Source of the DNA: Silene latifolia
Taxonomy: Eukaryota; Streptophyta; Magnoliopsida; Caryophyllales; Caryophyllaceae
NCBI RefSeq assembly: GCF_048544455.1
Contig: NC_133536.1
Coordinates: 31,002,152-31,066,151 of the forward strand
Direction: 5' to 3'
Length of the DNA stretch: 64,000 bases
The notes below the pieces were generated by a model, which was not told the origin of the DNA, did no database searches, and saw nothing but the letters and a program-made list of their open reading frames with translations. Shown here in pieces: positions 1 to 9,542 of the stretch. The stretch's first letter is position 1; the number at the start of each line of letters is the position of its first letter. The position numbers and the translations under genes are program-made.

Positions 1-34
1 TGCTATACGCTTACTAGCTTCCCAATACGTCCTC

Positions 35-1177
35 GTGCAAGGAGAATTATACAAAAGAACACCTCTTGGTTTAATCCTGCGTTGCCTTGATCATTCACAG
101 GCACGGAAAGTGATGGAAGAAGTCCATGATGGAGAATGTGGCCCTCACATGAGTGGACCAATGATGGCAAAGAAAATCACGCGTTTAGGGTATTATTGGA
201 CCACAATGGAATCCGATTGCATCAAATATGTCAGACATTGTCATAACTGCCAAATCTTCGGGATTGTGCAACACGTCCCTTCTTCACTACTCTACACCAT
301 GACATATCCTTGGCCATTTTCTGCTTGGGGAATCGACATCATCGGAAAGATCACCCCACCCGAAACAGGAGGTCACTGTTTCATTCTGGTGGCAATCGAC
401 TATTTCACCAAATGGGTAGAAGCGGCTTCCTACACTAGTCTCACAGCCAAGAACGTAGCAAAATTCATACAAACCAATATCATCTGTCGATACGGTTGCC
501 CACATGAGATCATCAGTGACAATGGGTCACATTTCCAAGCTGAGACTGAGCAACTGCTAGCCAAGTACAAGGTCAAGCATCACCATTCCTCACCATATAG
601 ACCACAAACTAATGGCGCAGTAGAGGCAGCAAACAAAAATGTTGTCACAATCCTCAAGAAAATGATTGACAACTATCGAGATTGGCCAAGCAAGATACCA
701 TTTGCCTTATGGGGATATCGCACATCTGTTAGGACGCCCACTAGGGCCACCCCTTTCTATTTGACCTACGGTATGGAAGCCGTGCAACCAGTCAAGCTCG
801 AAATACCATCCTTGCTTATTCAACTCGAAAGTCAAATCCCAGAAGCCGATTGGAAGAGGGATAGATATGAAGAACTCATCCTCCTCGATGAACGTAGATT
901 GCGCGCATTACATAATGTGCAAACATATCAGGCACGTATCAAATGAGCCTTCAACAAAAGGGTTAAGCCAAGGAGCATCAAAGAAGGAGACTTGGTTCTC
1001 AAATCAGTTAGACCTCTTTTACCTGTCGATCCACGAGAAAAGTTTAAACCCAACTGGACCGGACCATTTCTGGTCAAATACTTACTCCTGGGGGGTGCGG
1101 TTATGATCACAGACCTAGATGGGAATGAATTTGCCAACCCAACAAACCTCGACCAACTGAAACGTTACTATGCCTAG
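35..1177 (+). pseudogene. Ty3 integrase (3' end of pol), broken
   Basis: The reading frame carries the integrase zinc-binding region (His31, His38, Cys69, Cys72 of the 303-residue open stretch), then the rve catalytic core with Asp101 in WGIDIIG, Asp162 in SDNGSHF and a Glu about 35 residues later in QTNGAVEAAN. A C-terminal DNA-binding tail follows up to about 1177, with a conserved GPFLVKY-type block. Integrase inserts the reverse-transcribed element copy into host DNA. The pol genes upstream (protease, RT, RNase H) lie outside the window. The coding region is broken in at least one place. Assignment to Ty3 integrase is secure; assignment to the Tat lineage rests on the neighbouring antisense genes. 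Confidence 0.88.
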
Positions 1178-1721
1178 AATAGGAACAAAACGCGCCTCGC
1201 GTAACCTCACGTGTCGCTCTTGTGGCACGGAATATAAACGGCCCCTGGCTAGCTGAAATAAAGTTTATGTCACCTTGCTCTTGCATTTTGACAGATCGTC
1301 ATCCTCATATCATCAAATAAACTGAATTGTGCTTTAAGAGTAAGTAAAGCTCATGCTTATTTTCTAGTTCATGCTCTTGCTTAGAACAATTATTCTTTTA
1401 CATCTACTTGAACTATGCGCAAGGGTTTGATTTCATTTTTTAAATGAATACGTAGGCAATCCTTCACAGGATACAACCCATTATTTATTGAATGTAAATA
1501 GAAGGACATTTGCATATGCATTTGGAATTTGACAAGAATGATAATGAAAAAATCACAACGGTTTCTTAACCAGTTAACCTTTTTATTTCATTTATTTCCA
1601 TAATAATAATAATACTCTACATAATAAAATTAATGCTAAAATAAATAGGCTAGGATTCTAAAAACCCCGCCATCTTATCACAAATAATAATAATAATAAT
1701 AAATAATATCAAAGACTTAGG
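1178..1721. other. Non-coding spacer of the Tat element
   Basis: This AT-rich stretch follows pol and holds short AAT-type runs (about 1603-1620 and 1685-1705). No reading frame or RNA gene is recognisable. It separates the sense pol from the 3' end of the first antisense gene remnant, so the two genes converge here. Confidence 0.6.
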
Positions 1722-3266
1722 CTATTCTTCCATTTTCCCTTTGCCTTTGTCATTGTTATCATATTTCCTATCTCGACCACGAGCCGGGCGCTCCTGCGCT
1801 ATCTTAGATCTAATCACCAACGGTCTCTCTTGTGGTCTAGCCTTGCCATTCTTATCAACCACCTTTTCCACGGCAGGAGAAGTCTTCGGTTTCTTCGATG
1901 GATGAACAACTCGAAATCCGGCTTCTTCCTCTCCCTCAGTCAAGTGATTCTCTTTCTCCTTCTCTACATCACGAACCTTGTAGTCAACAGGCTCGCGTTT
2001 CCTTAGTCTCTCTCGCTCCTCAGGAGTAGTAGCTTTCCTCCACTACAAGTAGGAATCTGATACCCATTGTGCACTAACAGAAGAGTTCAGGAACCACATG
2101 TTTCTTTGAGCCCATTTGATGGCCCACTCTCTTCGGCTCTCAGTAGTAAGCGCCATGGTAGTCTGAGGAACAGTATCAAGCTTCGGAATCGTCTGCTTCA
2201 ATCCAACCTGCCTCATCAGCCTCTCTGGGAAGATGCATATCATGAATTCCAAGCCAGGAATGCGCACCGATCGGGTAGGATCCAAGGACGATACTCCAGT
2301 AACAGACTTGAGATGCCACCATGGTACGATCCATCTAATCAGGGGTCCATCCTTGTTCTTCAACTCGTTCTCCCAGTAGTTGCAGACTCGAGTAAAAGTC
2401 CACCATGTAAAGCCTAGTCCCCATTGCAATTGAGCGAGCATGATAAGCAGGAACATTAACTGGGGGCTCGATCAATCGCAAGCGCTCCATAAGCCAGACC
2501 TACCAAAAAGCAGGTATTAGAATAAAAAAAAAATAAAAAAAAAAAATCAAAAAACAAACGAAAAAAAAAAGAACAAAAAAACAAAAAAAAAAACAAAAAA
2601 AAAAAAAAAAGAAAGAAAAAGTTGTATTCTTTTACCTGCAAGATGATGGGACTTCCGAAGTAAGGAAGGTCGCGGTTGGCTTTCCTGTTATCTAACCCTA
2701 ACAGGGTCTCTCCTAAACATAGGCAAGCCGGGCTCCTGCGCAGCTCCATCTGCTCAACTAGGCTCAAATAGCGAGGGTCACCTCTCATATCCTCATCAAC
2801 ATGCCCTTGAAGGACATAAACATGCAATAGGCAAAACCCGAATGCCCTCCGCCTCGCAACATAGGAGATAGTAGGATCTGCCCTATTTATGAATCGATCG
2901 ATGAAATCCAGCATTCGGACTCCTTTTGAGGTCACAAGACGGTCAACCTCAGCTCTTGTCAATCCAAGCAAAGCCCTGAATTTGTTCTTATACCCTTGAG
3001 AAGTACAGGGTATAGCAGGTAATGTTCCGGGTCCCAACCACCAATTGCAGCAATTTCTTTAAGGAATGGGCAGATATCGCCTCTAGGAAAGGCAAATACG
3101 TGATAGTTCGGGTCCCAATACTCAAGAAAGCATCCAAAAATGGTCTGACAACCTTAATTAGCTTCAAGCTAAAAATTGATCCAAAGTTGTAGGCACCCAT
3201 ATCGTGTTTCTCCACATTTGAGAACTCATTTGTCCATTCTTTGAGACGGATTTCTAAAGTATTCAT
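1722..3266 (-). pseudogene. Antisense accessory gene of the Tat element, DUF7745-like, broken
   Basis: Read on the minus strand, four open stretches (starting at 3266, 3037, 2456 and 1943) follow each other and resemble the plant DUF7745 family found in many retrotransposon-associated proteins. Visible blocks include an N-terminal EIRLKEWTNEF segment, GYKNKFRALLGLTRAEVDRL and RRRAFGFCLLHVYVLQG. The C-terminal stretch is charged and lysine-rich. The function of this family is unknown. The likely start is the ATG at 3266, since a TATA box lies about 85 bases upstream of it. The gene is broken, with a few interruptions, and a long A/T homopolymer region near 2520-2610 could be an intron or later expansion. 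The family name is from memory of similar proteins, so moderate confidence. Confidence 0.6.
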
Positions 3267-3344
3267 GATGTATGATTATTTAGAGAGTTTTTATGTAATA
3301 AGACGAAGAAAGACGAAAGAATTATGTGAATAAAACCTCCATCG

Positions 3345-3466
3345 ACGTCTATATTTATACTAAAAGTTGTTTCCTAAAATCTGCCAGGATGGACACACTG
3401 AGGAAAGGGGGCAGCACTTGCTGCGCCTCTTCAAAGGAACGCAGCTTCTGATGCGCCTCTTCCTCA
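3345..3466 (-). promoter_or_regulatory. Candidate promoter of the first antisense gene
   Basis: On the minus strand TATAAATATA lies at 3359-3350, about 85 bases before the ATG at 3266. Upstream of it, at 3401-3466, is a paired motif of the form GCAGCA-nn-TGCTGC followed by GCCTCTTCC. The same motif occurs upstream of the LTR's TATA box. Position and sequence suggest a separate promoter for the antisense gene; there is no transcript evidence here. Confidence 0.45.
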
Positions 3467-3629
3467 GCTGTATTTCTGTGATTTTTCGCGTTGGATATTT
3501 CCTAATTCCTTAAAGTATAATTTCCTATTCATACGGGTTATTATTTTTGGTAATTCCGTCAAATTACCATGTTTCGAGTTTCCTAATTCCACGGGCACGC
3601 ATTTCGAGGCGACATCGGTATTCTCGTCA

Positions 3630-3860
3630 TTTCAGCACACTTATCCATTTCTTTTTAATTTTCTTTTTTTTTTTTGGGGAATCATTTCACCAATTTAATT
3701 ATTTATTTCAACACACTTATCCATTTTTTTTTAATTTTCTTTTTTTGGGGAATCATTTCACCAATTTAATAATTCATTTTCAAACTTAGCCATTTCTTTT
3801 AATTTTTTTTTTGGAGAATCATTTCACTCCCGTTTCATTTCAAACTTATATGTTTCTATT
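3630..3860. repeat. Tandem repeat, about 73-bp period, three copies
   Basis: Three imperfect units carry CACACTTATCC or its variant, a T-rich run, then GGGGAATCATTTCACC. They start near 3636, 3712 and 3782. The repeat is upstream of the first antisense gene and downstream of the second. It looks like local slippage or unequal exchange in the element's non-coding spacer. Confidence 0.75.
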
Positions 3861-4087
3861 TTCATTTTTTTAGGGGGTAACCCTCCCTACCGTCCGGTCA
3901 TTTTCGATAATTTTTTTGCATTTTCTCGAGTCTTTGTCTTGCGCTAATTTAGGCCATATGTACAAATATGTGTTTTATGTGCAATTTCTATGTAAATTTC
4001 GGCAGCATGACGGCATAAACCGTCATCTACCAAACCTGTTCAAAGCTAACCTGCAGGTACAAACATACAACCCGGCAGCAAAGGCAA

Positions 4088-7000
4088 TCAGGCCATCATA
4101 TATACAACCAAAAGGAATATGTACATCAAACTGGGGGCTCGGGCCCGAAACAAAGTGTATAAAGTGCAAAATGAAGGTCCTAAAATGTACAAAAGGGTGT
4201 GAAGTACAGCCAACAACAAAAAGCAACAAACTACTGCTGGTCGCCGCCCAACTCGGTAACTCTCGCCTCGAGAGCAACGATCTCGGCGTCGCGGACCTCT
4301 AGCTCCCTCAGCAGACAAGCCGCCTCCTCTCGGGACTGGGCTAGCTCTCGCTCCAAGTCACGCTCCCTCTGCAAAAGACAAGAATTGGCTCATGTCAATC
4401 ATTTCAAACATAAAGAAAGTTAGAAAATTCAAAAATGAAGTAAACGGAAGGTTCATACCTGACGTCCTCGACCGCCAGCAAGTGCCTCGATGGCAGTAGC
4501 CCGTAGCCGGTTGGCTACCCTCCACAAAGCCACGAACCGGGATGGCGCAACCTACATTTCAATAAACAAGGATTCTCAATGATTGGATAAGTTTAAACAA
4601 ATGTGTTCTTATACAAAGATTAAACAAGTTGGGGAACATACCCTCCGAATCAGATGCTGCCACTTATCCAGGCCAGCATCTGTCACCGCCACGTCAAAGT
4701 CGCGAAGCTCGGAGATCGTCGTCATCCCCGTCGCATCAGTGCACTCGAGGGTCTCGGGGAACACTTGGGGCTCGATGCCCGCCACCTCAACCTCCTGCAC
4801 AATTCAAATGGTTTCCATTAATTGATGATCATTCATCATGTTTTCAAGATAATCAAAAGAAGAATAAAACACTTACCACAACTGGCCAGTACGCCAACTT
4901 CTGGTAGAGGAACACCGAGTAGTCCTCGCCAGGAAGAAGGAGGGCGTCGTCACCGACGTCTGACATCGTCCGAGGAGGATCGATGGGGACCGTCAAGACA
5001 TCACGAGAGCACTGACGAGTCAAACGCTCGTTCAAGTACCACACGGGACCCATCGACGTCCTCAGCAGCAACCGGCTCGAGCTCCTGGGTCGAAGGACCT
5101 CAGCCACAAAAGGAGGTACGCCAGTGTAGTCCACCCAAGGCCTGGGCACCCACTATGAAAAGCAAACAAGAGGTCATTCTCATGATTAGTTCTAAAAGAA
5201 AGCAATGAAAAAGCAAACAAAGAAAGGTGAGTCGAAGGTACTCACGCCCTCCAACTGCAGAGCGTTCACATCCTGTCGACAGACGTCGTGAAACGAACGC
5301 TGGCTCTTCGTGCGACATATCACCCAATCCCTCACAACGGGATAGGCTCTCTCCACTGGCTCCGTCCTCTTGGGCGCGAGATAAGATAATCAATAACTAT
5401 CTTTCGTGATTCGATAAGAAAAGGAAATGATCTTTCATGATACGAAATGAAGGTTCATACCTCCAGCAACAGTCCAGGGCCAACGGTGGTAGGAGAAGTC
5501 CCCTTCTCCATCAACTCTAGATGAACCATGGCCCTCATATAGAGAATGAGGACCGCAAAACAAGCAGTGACCCAGTCCCAACGGCCTAGGTCACTCAAGT
5601 CAGAAAGGAAAGGAAGAAGCTTCGTCGACAGCCTCTCTCCCTTGTCTCTGAGGTAGATCGAAGACAAGAACCACCAGAGCCACAAACGAGCTCACTACTC
5701 TGCAGTGCAAGGAGGAGGAGTCGTCTCTCTCCCATCGATCACCACCATCGTCGGTCTCTTCCCAGCGAAGTAATCCCGGACGTAGGAACTCGGCACCAAC
5801 CCGGGAACCGCAGCAGCCTTCGGCATCAGGTTCTAACCGATCAAGCTCCTAGCCTCAGTCGAGTCCACCCTCATGTCTGTCTCCGGCCACACCACAGCCT
5901 CAGTCCCGCACGGCAAGCCAGAAATCATGCTATAATCCTCCAACGTGACCACAACCTCACCAAAAGGCATGTGAAAGGTCGAGGTCGTGTCCCTGAACCG
6001 ATCAAGGAAAGATCGAACCGAGCTAAGGTTAGCCCGAATCTTTCTTCCCTTGATGTCCCTCCAAGCTCGTACCAAGGCACCAAATGCTCCCTGCTTGATG
6101 ATGGTCCGCTCCTCCGCCGACAACCTCCCGTAAAACTCCATCATCGTCGTTTAGCCCGAGAAAGACCTGATGTTCCCGGCCTCCTATTTTGATTCGAAGC
6201 AAGAGCTATCTTTAGCTCGAATGAAAGAGAAAAGGAATAGCAAATAAGAATAAAATAAGATAAATGAAAGAGTGATGAGTTCAAATTACCAAGCTCTTCA
6301 CCGTCCTGTAGGACAGGTGACCCTCCGCATCCCAGATGAGGTGTCTGTTGTCCCAACTCTCAGCCCACTCTGGTGCTCCCTTCAGCCGATGACCACCTCG
6401 TCCAACGTTGGCCCGCCTCGGGGCCTCCTCCTCCTCAACAGCCTCCTCCTCGACGACCTCGTCCTCAGCAGCTGCCACTGCAGCAGTAAAAGCCTGCTCT
6501 AACGCCTCCTCGAGCGTGCGAGAAGGGTTAAGAGCAGTGTCCACATCCATGGGACCCCTCCCTGACGTAGAAGCCTCATCACCTGCAAGATTAAAGTGAA
6601 TTTAGGCCGCGTCAAGTGACGACGAGCCTTAGTTAGGGGATTTTCGAGTTTTCAAAGCTCCGAAATCGCTCTTTTCTCGCCATCTTTGGCCGTTTTCCCA
6701 CAAACCCGACTACTTATGTGGTAGTATGGGTTAAGTCAAGCCTAAATTGAAGCCTAGTCATGGGTTCGAGTTGGAATTTCGATAGCATTTCATTATTACA
6801 ATGATTATGCCCTAGAAAAGTGTCCGGAAAAAGCCGTCACAAATCAAAATCCGAGATGGTTCAGCTAAGGCTATTTTCGAAGCAATTTACGGTTCAGCTG
6901 TGAGACCGTCTCAATTTCACTCAAATGTTTAAAACTCAATGAAAATTCGAAATGAACACATGGTTATGATCCGTATACTACCAAATATCCATTTACCAAG

Positions 7001-7142
7001 TCAATTTTGCAAGGCAAAATCGTTTGGGGAAAAAGCCCCAAATTTTCGACATTTTTAGGGTTGGAAACCCTAATTTGTTGGTCCAAATTGATCAAATATG
7101 GAAGATTAATGCAAAGATAATACACATACCTCGATTAGTCAT
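4088..7142 (-). pseudogene. Antisense accessory gene of the Tat element, plant-mobile-domain-like, broken
   Basis: Minus-strand blocks resemble the plant mobile domain (PMD; 'aminotransferase-like plant mobile domain', related to MAIN). The block at 6144-5833 has DRFRDTTSTFHMPFGEVVVT and LEDYSMISGLPCG. The block at 5685-5455 has LSDLGRWDWVTACFA. The block at 5149-4853 has VWYLNERLTRQCSRDV and VPIDPPRTM. An acidic Glu-rich stretch lies near 6500-6420. The blocks are exon-sized and bounded in places by splice-like sequences; a likely first intron lies at about 6583-7129, after an ATG at 7142. PMD proteins are known both as host silencing and meristem factors and as passengers in transposons. 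The gene carries several breaks. It is a captured, spliced-gene-like passenger, now a fossil. Confidence 0.65.
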
Positions 7143-7240
7143 GGCAAATGCAAGCTCTTGATCAAATTTTAGCGAGAAATGGTTGGAATTTGAGAGAGTA
7201 TTGTGAGGATTTGTATTTCGAAATTATGAATAAAACACGA

Positions 7241-7313
7241 CTTTTATTGGGTTTTTACCCAGACAAAGCCACATCCAGGAAAAGACGCAGCAGGTGTTGC
7301 GCCTCTTCCTCAG
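7241..7313 (-). promoter_or_regulatory. Candidate promoter of the second antisense gene
   Basis: One copy of the GCAGCA-nn-TGTTGC / GCCTCTTCC motif (7281-7313) lies upstream, on the minus strand, of a weak TATA-like AATAAAAG (7248-7241). The ATG at 7142 follows about 100 bases later. A degenerate half copy lies at 7375-7392. The arrangement mirrors the LTR promoter but the TATA box is poor. Confidence 0.3.
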
Positions 7314-7542
7314 TTTCCCTTCAAATTAATTTTCGAAGATTCGTTATAAGTTCGTTATTCGTGAGCCCATCTTTGGTGCGCCTCTTCCTTAGTACTATAT
7401 ATCATATATTTGGTCCGTATGACGTGACATCGCCTGGACCCGCATTTCAAGCCAACTGCGAACTGTCGCATTACTTTATCAAGACCTCGCTTTCCACAAC
7501 GAGCGAGTACCCTCTAACACGTGTTTCGACACACCTCTATTC

Positions 7543-7670
7543 TGTTCCCCCAGCGAGAGTTCTAGACAGATAATTGTCCCTCTCAACACGTGGAGATCAG
7601 TCCCGATTATGTTCCCCCAACGAGAGTTCCGGACAACCAGCCGTCCCTCTCAACACCTGAAGATCAACAT
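7543..7670. repeat. Direct repeat of about 67 bp, two copies
   Basis: Two consecutive units begin TTCCCCCAGCGAGAGTTC and TTCCCCCAACGAGAGTTC (near 7545 and 7612) and continue with GTCCCTCTCAACAC. The rest of 7314-8010 is non-coding 3' region of the Tat element, where I see nothing else. Confidence 0.75.
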
Positions 7671-8010
7671 CAACCTCAAGTTTTGCCGAAGTTTGTTTGA
7701 AAACCGACCCGAGCAGATTTCCCCAGCAGTTCCTGCCGACGTCCTGCTGCCTCTTCGATTTCACGTTTTGCCTTCCCTTGGAGTCTCAAGGAATCTCAGG
7801 TATGGTCTCTTCTTATGGCTGGCGAGCCTCCTTACGTAGTCTAATGGACTTTAAACGACCCTCCCCGATAGTCGACAGACTCTAAAATGTTCCCGACGAC
7901 AGATCCTTGGCTCAGACCCCTTGAGCCGCCTCGCGTCGCCATAGTCGTCAGGTTGTAATCTTCAATTGACCTGATGGCTATACTTTGACTTTTGCCTTGT
8001 CCAAGCCTCA

Positions 8011-8026
8011 GTCAAAGTGGGGGCTC
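8011..8026 (+). other. Polypurine tract of the Tat element
   Basis: AAAGTGGGGGCTC lies directly before TGTAGATACC, the presumed LTR start. The tract is the expected plus-strand DNA primer at this position in Ty3 elements. Two similar TGGGGGCTC copies lie farther upstream at 2461 and 4132. Confidence 0.75.
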
Positions 8027-8440
8027 TGTAGATACCTCATTTCTGCACCTCCCGCAAGCCACCCGGTGATGATTGGGCCTCATGTTTGGTACACGGAACA
8101 TTTTATGACATTTCGTAAGTTTATCCTCAAGTGATAGCTCAAACACTTTTGTCTACCTCATAGTCGTCTTCTACGCACCGATACGGTCGTTTTGGCAATA
8201 ATTAGAGTACATTTGGAGTCCGGGTCAAAGACCATCTTCATTTTCTAATAACCGTTTAAAATGCCGAGTCAGAATATTCTGGAATGTTCCGGATGTTTCT
8301 ATTCCATATTTTCAATCTTTTAATCTCTTTGGCAAATTATATCCCGGAAATATTATATAAAATATTAAGGAAATTGAGATCAAACCGCAATTCCATAATA
8401 GAAACGCGGAAATCTTTCTTCCGCAGGAGTAACCACTTGG

Positions 8441-8593
8441 GAAAGGACGCAGCAGGTGCTGCGCGTCTTCCAAGAGACGCAGTGGCTGCTGTGCCTCTTC
8501 CCCAGTTCCTTTCTGCGTATTTTCAAATCTTTTCGAGATTCACTTCCAAAGTTTCTCCGAAACCATAATTCCTCCGTGTGATTAGTATAAATA
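8441..8593 (+). promoter_or_regulatory. LTR promoter of the Tat element
   Basis: TATAAATA at 8586-8593 is followed by a GGGAGC context typical of plant LTR promoters. The paired dyad motif (GCAGCAGGTGCTGC, then a second diverged unit) lies 83-145 bases upstream of the TATA box. Confidence 0.55.
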
Positions 8594-8988
8594 GGGAGCT
8601 TCGTTCCTCATATTTCTCACGCGAGTATCCGCCCTTCTCTTCTCCCTTTGCATTCTAAGACCACGCTCTTGCTTTTTTTGGCGTCTACGTGCTTGAACTT
8701 TCGAACACGTAAGCTCGGTTCCTTCTGAGTACCAGCCTCGTTTTGCATGACCGACCAATTTGACCAACTCCACATCATTCAACTTACATTCGGGTTGAGA
8801 ATCACTAAACGTTAACATAGTTACGTTTCATCAAACATGTAAGTCTGAGGGTGTAAATCCCATATTTTATTATTGTACTTTATTTTTGTAATCATTATTG
8901 TAAGGTTTACGTCGAAAGCACATTCAAAACCGATTTATAAAACCTTGTTTCAAATCCTTTTTACGGATTAACAAGAGACAAACGCCGA

Positions 8989-9050
8989 GAAAGGACGCAG
9001 CAACTGCTGCGCCTCTTCGAAGATACGCAACATCTGCTGCGCCTCTTCCT
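8989..9050 (+). repeat. Paired dyad motif, second LTR copy
   Basis: Two units (GCAGCAACTGCTGCGCCTC and a diverged GCAACATCTGCTGCGCCTC) lie about 400 bases downstream of the LTR TATA box, so probably in transcribed LTR sequence. No TATA box follows closely. Confidence 0.85.
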
Positions 9051-9472
9051 AATGTTGTCGCAGTTCCTGCTTCCTTTCTTCTTCCTTCGTCTTTTGTTCG
9101 TCTGTTTGTTTTGTTTTCAATTGTTCATGTTCATTAACACGATAATTTTTAACACAACAATTTTAACATGTAAATCATCAATATTTAATTCATCTTTTAA
9201 ATCCCGACTTAAATCCCTTATAATTCATATTTGCGGGTTTTCGTCATTGAAATCAATTCGGATTTTTAGAGGTTCGATTCATCAATATTAAGTCTCTGGA
9301 ATTCATCATTGATATATTTTCATCTGTTTATTATCATTACCATAATTAGTTCGTCATTAATAACCTAATTAATTTAACTAGTTTGTTAATTTGTATCATT
9401 AATCCCGTAATTACCTTTTTTATTGATTTGTCCTAATTAATTTTATCCATGTTTTATTGTTTTTATGATCCA

Positions 9473-9490
9473 ATCATATGTAAATAATAT
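9473..9490 (+). repeat. Target site duplication of the LINE
   Basis: ATCATATGTAAATAATAT occurs here and again, unchanged, at 15837-15854 just after the poly(A) end of the LINE. It proves insertion into the Tat LTR and gives exact borders. Confidence 0.95.
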
Positions 9491-9542
9491 AAATTCTCGT
9501 TTGCGAGAAAATTCTAGTGAGAGAAAATTCTCTCGCGCAACC

